A stretch of DNA of 64,000 nucleotides from Pegoplata infirma (GCA_963921195.1 OY992536.1:174848995-174912994), one strand, 5' to 3'. Positions 47,350-59,932 are shown, counted from the stretch's first letter. Numbers and translations are program-made. Notes: a model not told the origin generated them from the sequence alone.

Positions 47350-47606
47350 TTTATAAAAAGTACCTTTTATAAAAAGTACATTTTATAAAAAGTACCTTTT
47401 ATAAAAAGTACCTTTTATAAAAAGTACCTTTTATAAAAAGTACCTTTTATAAAAAGTACCTTTTATAAAAAGTACCTTTTATAAAAAGTACCTTTTATAA
47501 AAAGTATCTTTTATAAAAAGTACCTTTTATAAGAAGTACATTTTATAAAAAGTACCTATTATAAAAAGTACCTTCTATAAAAAGTACGTTTTGTTAAAAG
47601 TACCGA
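47350..47606. repeat. 17 bp AAAAAGTACCTTTTATA array
   Basis: About fifteen nearly identical 17 bp units with a few C>A or C>G changes. The regularity suggests recent expansion. Confidence 0.92.
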
Positions 47607-48415
47607 AAGTACACTTTGTGGTACTTTTTTATTTCCTGAAATAATAATCATAGAAACTTGAAATTGGAAAAGGTTCCAATAATATAATGGTCACAGAAAC
47701 TTAAAATTTGGAATGTAAAATCCTTCGGTGAAAAAAAAGATGTGGAAAAGTAATTTTTGGAAATTCCGTTTCTTAACGGGGATAAAAAGTACTTTCAATA
47801 TTTGCTGAAACAATGATCCTATATAATTGAAATATGGAGTATAGGATACTTCGGTGAAGAAAAAACATTCCGAAAGAGGTACTTTTTGGAAATTCCGTTT
47901 CTAATGGGGGTAATAAAGTTTACTTTTGGTACTTTTTTTGTTCCTATAATAATGGCCTTGGAAGAAGGAGATGGAATTGGTAATGAAATGGTGTAGAACG
48001 GGGAACAAAATGGAATAGAGCAGGGAACAATATGGAAGGATATTTTTTACTCAAATTTTTCGTGTTTAGCTTTTTTCTCCATATTTTTTCACTCAAACTT
48101 ATTTTTTTTATTCCAATTTCTTTTTTCACTGAAATATTTATTCACTCAAAATCCAAAATCCCGACATAAGGGCTAAAAAATTGTCAATATATTTTTCCCC
48201 CGGAACGAACATGATAACATACCAGCGAAGTTATTCAAATTTTATTGTTTAAATTATTCATTGAAATATTTTTTTATGGAAGACTTAAACGTCCACAACT
48301 AAATAAAACAAAGACTACGTAGGGGAATTTTTTAGAAATCGATAAGGTAATCCTGATCCTTCTATTAGCCAGTATTCAACACAACCGGTAACGAAGTACC
48401 GGGATGGTAAGCTAG

Positions 48416-49234
48416 TTGTACATAAATCCCTTAAAATAGTTTTAAAAAAGTACTGTAAATAAAAATTAATAATGAACATAAAATTTCACAAAAATAGCAA
48501 AAATAACATAGAATTAATTTTTTTTTTAAATATCCAAGATAACATGTAGTTTAAGGAAAATAGGTAAAAACATGCATTTTCATCAAAATATGCACAAATA
48601 TGTACTAAAAGATCAATGCCATTTTAAAGCAAATTCCATGATTCACGAAGATAAATACTTTAAGCTGTTCTCAGGCTAACGCCAACAAACATATATTTAC
48701 ATGAACCCCCTTGCCCTGGTAATTACATAAATAAGTTTTTTAAATATCAAGAAAATGTTTTCAAAAAAAAAAATCAAAAAATGTAATGCATTTTTCAAAA
48801 GTGAATGTAAGCTCCGTCACCAAAAAAATCATAACGTTGTCGATAAAATTTGTTTGAAACAATTTTTAGATGAGACTTTTTATAGTTATATTAGTAGTGA
48901 TGTAACAATGTGATGAAGTTTGCCGTAACCGCGGTTAACCGCACTGTTTTTATTGAAAAATGTTTCAGAGTCTGAAACTTTTCTATAGAAAAAAATACTT
49001 TGAATCTGAAACAGTTTTTGTTAAAAATTTATCTTAGAATCTAACCTTCAAATTCCAAAAATTTTAAGAGGCTAATAAGAGGTTCATAAAACAAATTTTG
49101 TATGGAAATTCAATTAATAAACCTGTTATTAAATGCTTTATTTTTTTATGAATTTGGACATAAGTCTTTTTCTATAAAAAGAATATTTCAGAATCTTTAT
49201 TTTTTTTTACGGAACAAATTTCTGTTTGTCTACA
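48416..49234. other. Gene-free; fragments of minisatellite
   Basis: Contains GCCGTAACCGCGGTTAACCG at about 48924, echoed at 51370-51430, and short TCTCAGA-type units at 48960-49230. No gene. Confidence 0.4.
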
Positions 49235-50294
49235 CACTCAAAAAAAAAGTGAACTAAAATCTGGGAAAATTAACTCAATTTTGAGAAAAAGAGGGAATGA
49301 TTTGGCTCCAAAGATTTTTTTTCTTGGTTTTAGTTCATAATTTTCCCAAAAATAAGGAAAACAAAGTTATTTAATTTTAAGCCAATTTTAACTAGAAAAT
49401 GGGAAAAATAATACTTCACATTTTAGAAATAGATTGGGTCTAGACCCTGGACCCATGGGTTCGGACCCCTTTTAACTCGAGACACCGTTGGGTCCTTTAA
49501 GGGTCCCCATAGATTTTGAACCAAAATTTGTGTCCGTTTCGCTCTAACTTGCTTAGTTTTTGAGATACGGTAATAAGGGGCCTGATAGGGTCTTGAGAAT
49601 CTTAAAAACCGGATAACTCAAAAAATATTAATCGGAGGGCTTTTGGGTATTTTGCGGAAGTGTTCTACGAGTCAAGAGCTACAAAAATGCCGTTGGACTT
49701 TTTCTCGTGTTGGTAGTATTTACCGAGATATGTGCATATATAAAATCTCGGGAATTTCAAATTTTAGATCTAAAACTAGGGTCTTGAGACCCCGACAGAT
49801 ATGCAGAGCTAGGCTATTCCATATTTTTCTTTGCAGTCTTTCTTTTGAAAATTTCATCCGTTTCGAGATATCGCCATTTTGAATTTTTAACTAAATTCTA
49901 AGAAGTTATTTACTAAATTCTCAGAAGTCATTAACTAAATTCTAAGAAGTACACTTCCTCAATTCAAAGAGGAGAAATACGGTGATGTTTTTTTTAGTAA
50001 ATTTTAAATCAACTCAAACTTAATTGTTTTTTAAGAAATATGTCTTAAAAATAAAGATACGATTCTTAGATTTGTGGAAAATTTCTTTGGCAGTAAGAAT
50101 TTTTTTCCTAATATTAAAAAAATCCATTTAAAGAAAACTATGAACTAATTATAAGTAAATGAAATAAAATTTTTTCCTCATAGTTAAGAAAATTTCTCAT
50201 TTTTAAGTTAAATTTAACTAAATTTTTAGAACATTCATGATAAATTTTCAAAGACATTTTTTCCTTAATTTTAGTTATGTTTTTTTTTTCAGTG
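49235..50294. mobile_element. Foldback with CACT(C/G)AAAAAAAA ends
   Basis: Left CACTCAAAAAAAAAGTGAAC + TAAAATC, right (complemented) CACTGAAAAAAAAAACATAA + CTAAAAT. It resembles the end type of 38459-43470. The middle (49430-49900) contains a different-looking block with GGGTCTAGACCCTGGACCC. The open frame 49643-49882 has no known domain and I do not call it. Confidence 0.55.
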
Positions 50295-51480
50295 CATAAA
50301 AAAATCTAAGATTCTGGGGCTTTTGCTATAGAAATAAAATTCTCAGCAACTCAACCATTTTGCAAAGAAAATAACGGAAATTTAAGTTTATTTAAAAAAT
50401 CACTAGAATTTAAAAATATTTTTTTAAGAAAAAAGGCTCAGAATCGGGGAATTGTTTAATCAAAAATATGTCTCAGAATCTATGGCTTTTTCAACAGAAA
50501 AGAATGTCCCAGTAGCTAATACTTTTTCAATTAAAAAAAGTAATGAATTTAATTTTTATTCTTTATAATTAAAATTTTTGTTTTTTTTTAAATAGGTATG
50601 AAAACTTTCTCCCACTAAACCTAAAACTATACCCTCCATCGTCTACATTTTACTTGAAATCAGTAATGTTCTCTTATTATACACTTTTATTAATCAAAAA
50701 AACAACACAGGTTCACAAAATTTGAACTTTTTCAATTTGCCTGACCTTTGACAGCTGATTTATATGGATTTTAGTGTGCTGATTCCGAATCTGTTATCCA
50801 ATTGTTTCCATCAGCTCGCGTTCGCGAGCAAATAGCTATTAAAGAGTTGAAAAGTGCGTTTTTTACCAATTTTGCTTGGCTATAATTTCCAAAAAAAAAT
50901 TTAGTGCCTCAGTTTTAAACACGAACTTAACTAAATTGGATGCCAGGATTCCAAAACTGGTATTAACTTTTTTCTGACAGCTTTAGTTTTTGAGTTATTA
51001 AAAAGGGCATAAATATTCAGATAAATTTAAAGAGGTCATAAATTTAAAAAAAAAAATTTTTTAGTGATATCTTTAAAACTAAAGATGACTCAACAAAAGT
51101 AAGAGCATTTTTGGAATCAGCATATCCAACATACCTAAAATCGTCATTCACTTTTTGGATGTAAGACTAGTGTTCGTAAATATAGACTCACAAACATGCC
51201 AAAAACAGCCTATTTCCAAAGTTTCCTTAGGCTATATCTCGAAAACTAGAGCTGACCCAAAAAAACGGCCAGATTTGAAATCAGCGTACCCCTAATACCC
51301 AAAATTAGCTATCAGAACCCGGCCAAAAAAAAGTGTTGCCCTGTTTAATTAATTTAATATTATTTTAAAAGAGTGCGGTTAACCGTTTACCCCGGTTAAT
51401 CGCTTGAACTTTAACCGTTACCGCGGTTAAGGGAAACTGTGGTTATTTGCAAACCCTAGAAGTAACATATCGATGTTAAT
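50295..51480. other. Gene-free; possible remnant of an element with AACCGCGGTTAACC ends
   Basis: 50300-50560 holds TCTCAGA-type units. 51370-51460 holds GTGCGGTTAACC..CCGGTTAATCG..TTACCGCGGTTAAGGG, the complement of the motif at 48924. If these are the two ends of one element it spans about 2.5 kb and encloses 49235-50294. No clean duplication was found. Confidence 0.35.
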
Positions 51481-52530
51481 AAAAAAATTCATCAAAAATT
51501 AAAATTTTTGTTTGTATTTTGTAAATATATATATTTTAGCTCAAAAACACTGACATTTTTTGATTTCACCAATATATTTAATCAATTACATTTCATTTCA
51601 AATTTGGTATTAAAAGTCGAAAAAACTCACAAAATCAATTCGTTCCGCTCTGATCAGCAGTACTATATTATACCCTCCACTTAGTGATAGAGGGTATATA
51701 TAAGTTTGTCATTCCGTTTGTAACTCATCGAAATATCGGTCTGGGACCCTATAAAGTATATATATTCATGATGCCCGATCGATTTTAAGACATTCTAGCG
51801 ATGTCCGTCTGTCCGTCTGTCCGTCTGTCTGTCTGTTGAAAATGCTCTCGCGGACAAAATATTGCACAGAGATGACTGAAACTTAACATATATATTGGAA
51901 GTTCTCCCGAGAAGTTTGGTATTGCATTTGAGCGATATCGGTTCAGCGGTTCAAAAGTTATGAACGAAAATGTAAGCACACCTCAAAAATTTCAGTACAT
52001 TCAACATAACCTAAAAACACAAAATGCTTTAATTCGGCTTCTGGTTGACATATGTGAACATAATTGAGCACCAAATGGTATTTAAACAAGTACAAACATA
52101 TTTTTTGACAAAAAAAGAAAAAAATCGCGGATTTTTTTTTTTACCAAAATTTTTTTTCGCGGAAATTTTTTTTAAATTTTTTTTTCAAAAGTATTTTCCT
52201 TTTAAATAAAGTTGTTTGCAATAATCTTTTTGAAATTGTGGAGGGTATCACTACATTCGGCAAGGCCGAATTTAACTTTTTTACTTGTTTTTCTTCATTT
52301 TGCTCGCATAAAACAGCCACGACTCGACAGGTGTCAAAAACAACAAGTTTAATAAACAAAATTTTATGAAATTTCTTAATGAAACTACGAAATCTAATGA
52401 AAAAAAATTTATGAAATTTGTTCCCAATATGCACGATATTTTTTTAAACTTTTGAATTCTTTCACTGGTTAAATGAAAATAAAATAAGAAATCCGCTTCA
52501 TTTATATCACGAAGGGTTTTTTTGTCAGTG
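51480..52530. mobile_element. Right part of a CACT(A/G)AAAA element, split by a DINE-1-like copy
   Basis: 52293-52530 aligns with 43230-43470 (ACTCGACAGG(C/T)GTCAAAAA, TTATATCACGAAG, CAGTG end followed by TA). 51560-51660 aligns with 43120-43190 (AATCAATTCGT.CCGC..TGATCAGC). The two pieces are separated by the DINE-1-like insertion. The left end was not found. Confidence 0.6.
51665..52292 (+). mobile_element. DINE-1/INE-1-like element, complete-looking
   Basis: ATTATACCCTCCACTTAGTG, then GAGGGTATATATAAGTTTGT, ACCCTATAAAGTATATATAT, TAGCGATGTCCGTCTGTCCG. The 3' end is hairpin TTCGGCAAGGCCGAA followed by TTTAACTTTTTTACTTGTTT. Both ends match the copy at 59933-60507. Insertion is into a transposon relative of 38459-43470. 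Confidence 0.85.
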
Positions 52531-52532
52531 TA

Positions 52533-54969
52533 ACTTAAAGTATTCCATGTCTTCTCCCAAAAATTCAATACCACCAGTTGGTTTTTTTGTTAACCTTTTT
52601 AACAAAATAAACTACACTTGAAGAAAACTGCAGTTTGTTGAAATTAAAACGGATTCATTATTCATTGTTTTTATAACAAAAATAGAAAAAGAAATATTGC
52701 ATATTGTAAAAAGTAAACTTTTCTAATTAAACATTTTCTGATATTATCATATATAATTTGATACAATCTTATATGAATTAATATGCTTCCGTATAAAATT
52801 ATATAACTTATATCTATCACCTTGATATGGTTGATCTACTTTATATGGTTAGATGTTGCTCCATGTATGATTACATTAGTATTTCGGGTTTTTCAACAAA
52901 TTATATAAAAAAAAAATATTATAAGATTAATTTCCTGAGTATGGAGTAGTTTATTATTATGGTTGCCGCAATTATATCTCTTCTCTGAGTGAGCATAAAT
53001 CTTTTTTTTTTCCAGTGTATTTACAGCACATAATTTTTTTTTATCTTTGTTAAGGGCACACAGCAACTTCATTTATTTTGACACATTATCAAAAATGTTG
53101 ATTAATGAATTTTTGTATTTGTTATGTCAACATATTGCTGTTGTAGTTGTGGGTGTTCTTGTTGCTGCTCTATGTAGCGGTAGATTGCATACATTGTAAA
53201 AATTGTATATTATTTACCGATTTTCGAGTAAATTAAATTGTCTTCCATTTTATAAGTGTTCATCATAATAAATTATTTTGATTAATAGACTTTTACGGAA
53301 AAAGTTATCAAGAAGGGGAAAGAAAAATATTAAATAAAAAATTAATATTGACATTTTTTTCTCTTTAATGGGATGGTATAACTTTTGATAAAATGTTTTT
53401 GCTAGAATTTTTTTTTAACACTGCTGGCTTTCCGTTCAAATATTTTTTCCGGTCAATAGTTCAGCTATATTGTTAATCAATTAATTAGTAAAGTTGAGAA
53501 GAACAAAAAATAGCTTAAGTGGCTAAGGGAATAACCGGAATTTTAATTGCTCGGAAAGACAAATTTTTCTACAATGTTGTGAGTTCAACCTTTGTTAGCT
53601 TAAGCAGGATCTCTCGAAAACAACTCACTCACCGTGGAAAGTGGAAGAGCATCGTAAGAATAATTAAATTTAATAATTTATATTTAATTTCTTTTAATGG
53701 ATTATTTTTTTTTTTCAAAAGTTGACTACAATTGTTTCTAATAGTGCATTCACATTGGCGTGGAAACCACGTTTAACGAGGATTCAAACCAAACCTTAAT
53801 TGAAAGTACGTATTTTCCCATACAAAATGAAAACTTTTTGTATTGAGGTTGCAACGAAAGTACTATCGAAATCTTTTAAATTTCATAGTTTTACTTTTTT
53901 TTACAACTGTTATAATAAAAGAAAATAAATTAAAGAAAGTGCCAAAAATAAAAAAAAATAAAAATATTCAAATATTTGCATAAAAAACAAATATAAACGA
54001 AAGTTTTTATTAAATTAAAGACTTTTTTAGTTCAGTGCTAGATTTGTTTTACCCGCACTTGAAGTTGTTGATTTTGAAGCGGTTTCGGTTAAAATTTGAG
54101 CGATTAACCGCAATCATTTAAAGTAATTTAAATTTGATTATTTTTTTGACTAATAAAAATTATTAATAGAAAAGTTCATTACTTATTTTATGTAAAATGT
54201 TGACAGTGGCACAGTGGAAGATGGACGCGCATCGTAACAAAATCAAAATTGTCAGCGATTTAATCGGTTTAACATGGGTTTGATAAAAGACATCCTAGGG
54301 GATAAAAAACCATTCATAAAATATTTATATGTCATTCACTTTGACCAGGGCGTCTCTCCAAAGTCCAAACATTTTCAGGTTTTTTTAAAAAATGAAAATT
54401 TTTTGGAAACCTTTTTTAAATGATTGAGTAAAACTATTTCTAAGTAAGCTAACATCCTGTAATTTTAACACAGCTTTGACAATATATGTAACTAATTAAA
54501 ACTGCCCTTATAAGCCAAAATTTTAAACCGCGTTATTCGTTAATTGACTGCCAAATGTTGTCATTTTTTAAGAAATGTGTAAAAAAGACTCTAAATTATA
54601 GACTGCATCTTTTGTGGAACCTTGTGGATACAGACAAATTCAATATTGGGTGAAACTAGGGGTATTTATCTTAACGAGGAACTTTATTTCGTCTGCAGTA
54701 ACTTGCAGTTAAATTCAGGATAAGGCTCCAAAGTAGGGTCTATAAAAAGAAAAAAAAAATTATATATATTTATTTTTTTAAATTTTTATTTTTCGAAATT
54801 ATTAAATATCAGCTTCAACCTATTTAGATATTTACAAAAAAAATTGGTGATGCTGCATAGGCTTGAGAAACTAACTAAATACCCAGCAAAATTTCGCATT
54901 ACTAGAAATAGGATTTGTAATCCAGAACAAATGTTAATAAGTAGTTACTTGTTGAAACACTAAATATTA
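52533..54969. other. Gene-free stretch with element fragments
   Basis: 52735-52935 is a piece of the CCCGAG family (TATCATATATAATTTGATAC, ATATGCTTCCG). A 55 bp block GCTAGATTTGTTTTACCCGC at 54037 recurs at 57827. A TAGCTTAAGTGG / GAGTTCAACC pair at 53511-53597 only weakly recalls Pol III boxes. No gene is supportable. Confidence 0.4.
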
Positions 54970-55195
54970 GGTCAGTTATCAGAAGAATCGTTAGAAAGGT
55001 CGCATAAATATTTTAAGATTTACAAAAGCAATTTTAGCTGAAAAAAATTCAAGAATAAACAATCTAAAAGATATTTTTCAAAAATTTATGGTAGAATCAG
55101 ATCCAAAAATTTCCATTTTACGTGAAGAAACATTGAACTTCGTAAAAAAGGTTCCTTATCCAAAGGAACTATTGCAACTAATACAAAAGCACTAA
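54970..55195 (+). pseudogene. C-terminal remnant of a transposon-encoded protein
   Basis: Frame one reads GQLSEESLERSHKYFKIYKS before a TGA. After a frame change the segment RINNLKDIFQKFMVESDPKI, then REETLNFVKK, runs to a TAA at 55193. I recognise the GxLSEE...E...K.FK...R pattern, followed by a short 'L..F...SDP.I' block before the stop, as the end of an uncharacterised transposon protein found widely in insects and cnidarians. The family name is uncertain. About 75 codons are readable with at least one stop and one frameshift, so it is dead. Sequence upstream (to about 54850) may also be coding-derived but I could not assign it. Confidence 0.45.
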
Positions 55196-55877
55196 TGTTT
55201 TTTTTCTTATTTTATTTATTACGATATTGCATTATCGTGTCTATGTTAATTTGTTTTTTAATGTTTTAACCCTGTTAAAATTTTTATTATTCATTTTTGG
55301 TTTATTACTACTATTTATTTATTATAAATCAATAAAATAAAATTGATAAAAAAGTCATACGTGCCGGATATTTTAGTGTAGGGTGAAAGGTAATGTTTAC
55401 AAATATTAAATTTATCTTTTTTGTGCAATCTTAAATAGGTTTGATAGAAGCAATTCCACTTATATATTTATATCGTCAGATTTGTTAACTAAAAAAGTCG
55501 ATACATTTGGTCATAATTTAACTCAATTTTTAATATGTATTTTAACTAATAATGTTTAATGATGTATATTTACTCTATCCGAATGACATTCAGTAATAAT
55601 ATATCAAAAATGTCAATGATCTTAACATTTGTTTAGCATTTGTTCATATAGATAAATTAACCAACTTTGCATTCAATTTATATGTAGGGTGCAAGGAGGA
55701 CAACAAACTTTGATCACAGCTTTAATTGCTTAAGGTCCTTAGTTTTTAGAATGCCTAATTTTGTTTTACAACTCCAAACCGTTTAGAAGATATAGTCAAA
55801 AAACTTCGATGCGCGCGTTTTCCATACAAACCGTCCACTGTGAGTGGTTGCTTTTGGGTTTTGGTGGGAGAAAGCTA
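55196..55877. other. Gene-free stretch
   Basis: AT-rich. No recognisable feature besides the TA target preceding the next element. Confidence 0.4.
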
Positions 55878-56331
55878 CAGTCGAACCCGGTTATAACGAA
55901 CTCCGAGGGACCAGTAAAAATAGTTTGTTATAAGCGAAGTTCGCTATAAGCGGGGTATATTTTTTATCAATCTAGTTTTATTTTCAAAAAAATAGGTCCA
56001 ATTTTGTTTTATTTAATGTTTTTTCGTAAATAAACTACTGATTGAGAAGAAATCATTAAAAATATAGTAAATAAATTTAATGCCAGTTTTTGGTTTAATT
56101 ACGCCAGTTTTTGGTTTAATTACAACCTATAAAGTGGTTTTTCAATGTTTTTTTTTTCGAAAATGCTGTGTTTTTATGTGTTTAAGATAACTCATCAATA
56201 AAAAATTATAATATTTTAAAATTAAGTCTTTAATCGTCATTTTAGGTAGCATCCACCCCACTGACTTTAGAATTAGTTCGTTGTATCCGAGAATTCGTTA
56301 TAACCAAGTTCGCTAAAACCGAGTTTAACTG
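55878..56331. mobile_element. pogo/Tigger-like MITE
   Basis: CAGTCGAACCCGGTTATAAC at the left and, complemented, CAGTTAAACTCGGTTTTAGC at the right. Nearby internal repeats are GTTATAAGCGAAGTTCGCTA and CGTTATAACCAAG. TA flanks both (55876-55877, 56332-56333). CAGT(C/A)GAACC..GGTTATAACG ends with TA targets are characteristic of pogo/Tigger elements. 454 bp, no transposase. Confidence 0.85.
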
Positions 56332-56333
56332 TA

Positions 56334-58141
56334 TAAAGAAATTATTTAATTCCTTAAAAAAAATATTCTGAGACTTTTTTCGATTGAACAATTTTTATAT
56401 TCTGAGAAACTTTATGCTTCACAAATACCTCAGAGTTATAGCCTTTTTCTCAAAAAATATTGGGTTCTAAGGACTTTTTATAAATAGTTTTAAATTTCCG
56501 TAAATGGTTCAGCTGCTGAGCATTTTTTTCTATAGCTAGAGCACAGATTAATACAGACTCGACATAAGTGACAGGTGTCAAAAAAGTAGTCTTTAAACAT
56601 ATGGTTAATATTTTAAAAACATTCTACGAATTTGGTTAGAAAGAGAAAGCTAATATAACGCGCCATATGAAAAATAGATGCCAGATCGGGTTTTATTGTT
56701 TCACTCACTTTTTAGTCGTAGAAAGTGTTGCCATTTTAGCTTAAAAGTAGCTAAAAACAGCTCTGTTTTCTCCCAAAATCGCTTAGTTTTTCCCTATTTT
56801 TAACATGATAATGTTTTTAGGCTGGTGTCTAATTTTAAAAAAGTTGCAGGACGCCACCTGAGTTTGACTATATAAGCTAACAATTAACGAAAAAGAAAAC
56901 AAGAATTACTATTTTCATTTTCTTAAAACCAAAAATTTTAGTAGCTTGGGTTTGTAACTTGGATAATAATTCACCTCGTGGTGAATAAAACAAATATTCA
57001 CCAGCTGGAGAATAAAACGTATCATAATTATTTTGCATCAATATTTTTTTTTCATCAATATTTTTTTTCATCAATATTTTTTTTTTCATTAAATTTTTTT
57101 TTATCAATTTTTTTTTTCATCAATATTTTTTTTTCATCAATATTTTTATTCTCATCAATATTTTTTTTTATCAATATTTTTTTTTTTAATTTTGTTTTAT
57201 ATATTGTTGGACTTTATATTTTATAACTGAAGTTTTTATTTATTTCGGTTTGAGTCCATATTAATTATTTCTGAGAAATAATTATTTTTGTTGTACAATG
57301 AGAAAATCTGAAAAAATTTAATTGACAACACAGGCTAAGTGGAGAAGAAGCCACCCTTTCTTCGTCAGCACTCTTCGATTGTCACTGTAGGTGTGTAAGA
57401 TTAATATCAGCTATTTAAACGTACATTAAGGTGAAAAAGATGACGGGAATTATATCACATTACCCTGTGTTGTCAATTATGACAATCTCATAAATAGAAA
57501 TATTTTGGGCCTCGAACTAGAATAAAACTCTAATAGAATATATATACATATATAAAGGCCGAATAAATACATTTTATTTTTAAGTACCTTTTGGTACTAA
57601 AAATAAAAAAAACAACATTTAACACAAAGTTTAGTACGACTTATCCTACCAACACTATTGTTTGGTTAGTTACTGTTGTTATTGTAAAATAACAGCAACA
57701 CATATATTAATAATTACACAGTGATACAAAATCGAACTTTTGGAATCGGAATGGGATGAAACCAAAAGCAAATGAAAGCTGACGTTTTCCATAGCAAAAC
57801 CCTCAAGGCCTTTTTTTTAGGTCAGAGCTAGATTTTATTTTACACGCATTTAAAGTTGGTGATTTTAAAGCATTTAAAGTTTTTGTATACTAAACATGTC
57901 CAACTTTAAAGGCCCCTGATGGTGCCCTTATTGAACATGTAGGGTCCAGTTTCCAAACTTAAGCTCAAAATTACTTCAGCTATGACTGGTATGAATTTTG
58001 CTGCAATCGGTCCAGTATAGGGTTGCCAGATACTAGAAGTCCAATATCTGGATAATGGAAAATTTTCGGCTGGATTTTGAAAAAGTAACTGGACCCATAC
58101 ATATTTTTTTTTTATTAATTTAAAAAAAAAATCAGCTAAGC
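56334..58141. other. Gene-free stretch with short repeats
   Basis: 56340-56540: degenerate TCTGAGA units. 57045-57190: a TTTTTTTTCATCAATA array (about nine units), source of the mirrored Phe-rich and Lys-rich frames. 58018-58075 includes AGGGTTGCCAGATACTAG, a transposon-end-like block without a partner. No gene. Confidence 0.45.
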
Positions 58142-58375
58142 TCAAGAGCTTAGGAGAAATCACATTAAACAAGATTTTTGCGTATATTATGCGAGAACTA
58201 ATAACATTTTACCAATAGCTTGCATAATTATACCAAACTTTGCAAAAGTTTCCCATAAGCATGCATAATTATATCAACTTTAAGATAAAACAAGCAAACG
58301 CTTGGTAAAATGTTACAAGTTTTCGCATACTATACGCAAAAATTTTGTTTAACGTGATTCCTCCTAAGCGCTTGG
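58142..58375. mobile_element. ~235 bp foldback MITE
   Basis: TCAAGAGCTTAGGAGAAATC + ACATTAAACAAGATTTTTGC is mirrored by GCAAAAATTTTGTTTAACGT + GATTCCTCCTAAGCGCTTGG. Inner ACATTTTACCAATAGC and GCTTGGTAAAATGTT also pair. No duplication identified. Confidence 0.7.
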
Positions 58376-58531
58376 CAAAATATTTTTTAGCGTGTATGGT
58401 CATTTAAGTATTCTGAATCCAAATGGTATTTTTTTAACTTGCCAATTTTGAGAAAATCTTAATTAAAAATAAACCGCAAACTATGTACTTTTTTGAACTA
58501 CAGTTATATTTGATAAAAGAAAAGAATTAAG

Positions 58532-58665
58532 GCCTGTTCACACCTGAGGTAAAATGTCGTTCGAACGAGATTTAAATCATATGGCTCTGTATCATTTTAT
58601 TCACAACCGTAAGATGGAAATCTCCTTCGAGCGAGATTTCATCTCAAGTGTGAATTGGGTATAAA
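58532..58665. mobile_element. ~130 bp foldback MITE (CCTGTTCACAC ends)
   Basis: CCTGTTCACACCTGAGGTAA..TCGTTCGAACGAGATTT pairs with AAATCTCCTTCGAGCGAGAT..CATCTCAAGTGTGAATTGGG. Non-coding. Confidence 0.65.
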
Positions 58666-58899
58666 CAATAATTTTTAAAGTAGCTTTTTGTTCAAAACCG
58701 TTACATATATAGAAGACAAAAAACGAAATGAATGTACGTATCTGTAATTCAAAAGTTCTAAAATTTGTAATCTTAAATTTTCTCAAAAATCATGCCATCT
58801 AGACAAAATTTGAAAAAGAGATTTGGAATCAGAAGACCAAACCCATAAGGAACAGTACATTCTACAATTGTAGAGTACATGACATATGATCAGTTTCAA

Positions 58900-59495
58900 T
58901 GGACATATTTTTTGATGTATTAATATCTTACTTTTAACAGCAAGCATAGTCGAAAATTTTTTTAACTCCATTTTTATTGGCGAGCCTTGCCAGCAAAACT
59001 CTTCAGCTACTTAAACTTTTACGATTAATCGCCAACAATTTCGAATAAATTTTGTAGAGTTTCCAGCTGCTTTTTCTTTTAGTTGATTTATCTAAATATT
59101 AAAATACACGTTAAGTTAATAGCATAAAATCAGGTACTGTATATTTGATAGTTTTTACATACCAAGTTTGAAAAACTTTCATCAGACTGTTGTATTGACT
59201 CTTCAAAGTTTAAAAAATATTCCTTTTTATTAAATGGGGTTTTTGGTAAAATTGATGTATTTTGTAGGACATTGTGTGGTGTTTGATTATTTTGCATTAA
59301 TTTGATTTCCTCGAATAGTCGCTTTAAAAGTCTATTAGTTGTTTCTTGTTGTTCTTTAATCTCTCGTTTATCTGAAAACGTATATTAGTTATAATAAATA
59401 TTAACTTTATCAATAAATTTAATATATTTATCATTTTTCGTTGCAAGTACTTCCTGATTGCCGTCATTACTTCTAAATTGATCGTTAAAATCCAT
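58900..59495 (-). pseudogene. Spliced relic with DUF4806-like domain
   Basis: Three exons can be read on the minus strand. Exon 1 (59495-59471) starts MDFNDQFR and ends at a GTAATG donor. A 99 bp intron has ACTAAT and ends TTTTCAG. Exon 2 (59371-59163) reads KREIKEQQETTNRLLKRLFE with a Leu-spaced helical segment, then KKEYFLNFEESIQQSDESF, and ends at GTATGT. A 71 bp intron ends ATTTAG. Exon 3 (from 59091) reads INQLKEKAAGNSTKFIRNCW, a TAA at 59011-59013, then VAEEFCWQGSPIKMELKKF. The order (coiled region, 'eFe..L..ne.F...lv..L', 'W/F.W.G...K..F..l') matches my memory of DUF4806, an uncharacterised domain common in insect and transposon-linked proteins. The stop inside the domain makes it a relic unless an unusual splice avoids it. 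It lies 65 bp downstream of the transposase relic on the same strand. Confidence 0.6.
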
Positions 59496-59932
59496 CCATC
59501 GAATGAAGAATTGGTATAAAAACAAATGAGTTTTGTTCTACATTTTCAAACAGTACTATTTAGTTCTCAACTGCTGACCAGCAGTGCTCAACCATTATAT
59601 TACTCAAATTTAACTCAGTGCAAGATTTTATATTTAAAAGTCACGATTCTATTGGGTAATCAAAGAAATTTGTTAAGGTAATAACTTCATAAGATTTAAC
59701 AAAGCGCCTTTCAGATCCACTTGAAATTGACTGTAGCATAAAAATTTTGTTGTTGATACTATACACGTTATTTGGTCTTTATGTGGACAAAAACATATTT
59801 TTAAGATGAATATGATTGGAACTTTCATTTAATGGTGTTTTGTTTTGTTCTTTATATCCAACGAACAAACTTTCTTCTGAAATTCGCTTGTACAGTTGAC
59901 TTCCTATTTGGTGATGTTTTTTTTTAACTTTT

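Larger units (their letters stand above)
44479..48415 (+). mobile_element. Non-autonomous Helitron split by a 1.9 kb foldback
   Basis: 5' end TCTATATA interrupted at once by the foldback and resuming TATAAAAGAGTAACG, GACTGACTGACTGACTGACTGA and GCCCAGCCCAAACCGCTGAA, the same 5' region as the Helitron at 26352-31883. The 3' end is hairpin CCGGTA-acgaag-TACCGG, then ...GTAAGCTAG. A precedes and T follows. No Rep/helicase gene. The interior is a ~147 bp repeat and a 17 bp repeat. Confidence 0.85.

Noticed and set aside
53511..53620. Possible tRNA or SINE from TAGCTTAAGTGG and GAGTTCAACC
   Set aside because: Box matches are weak and the intervening sequence does not fold into tRNA arms by eye.
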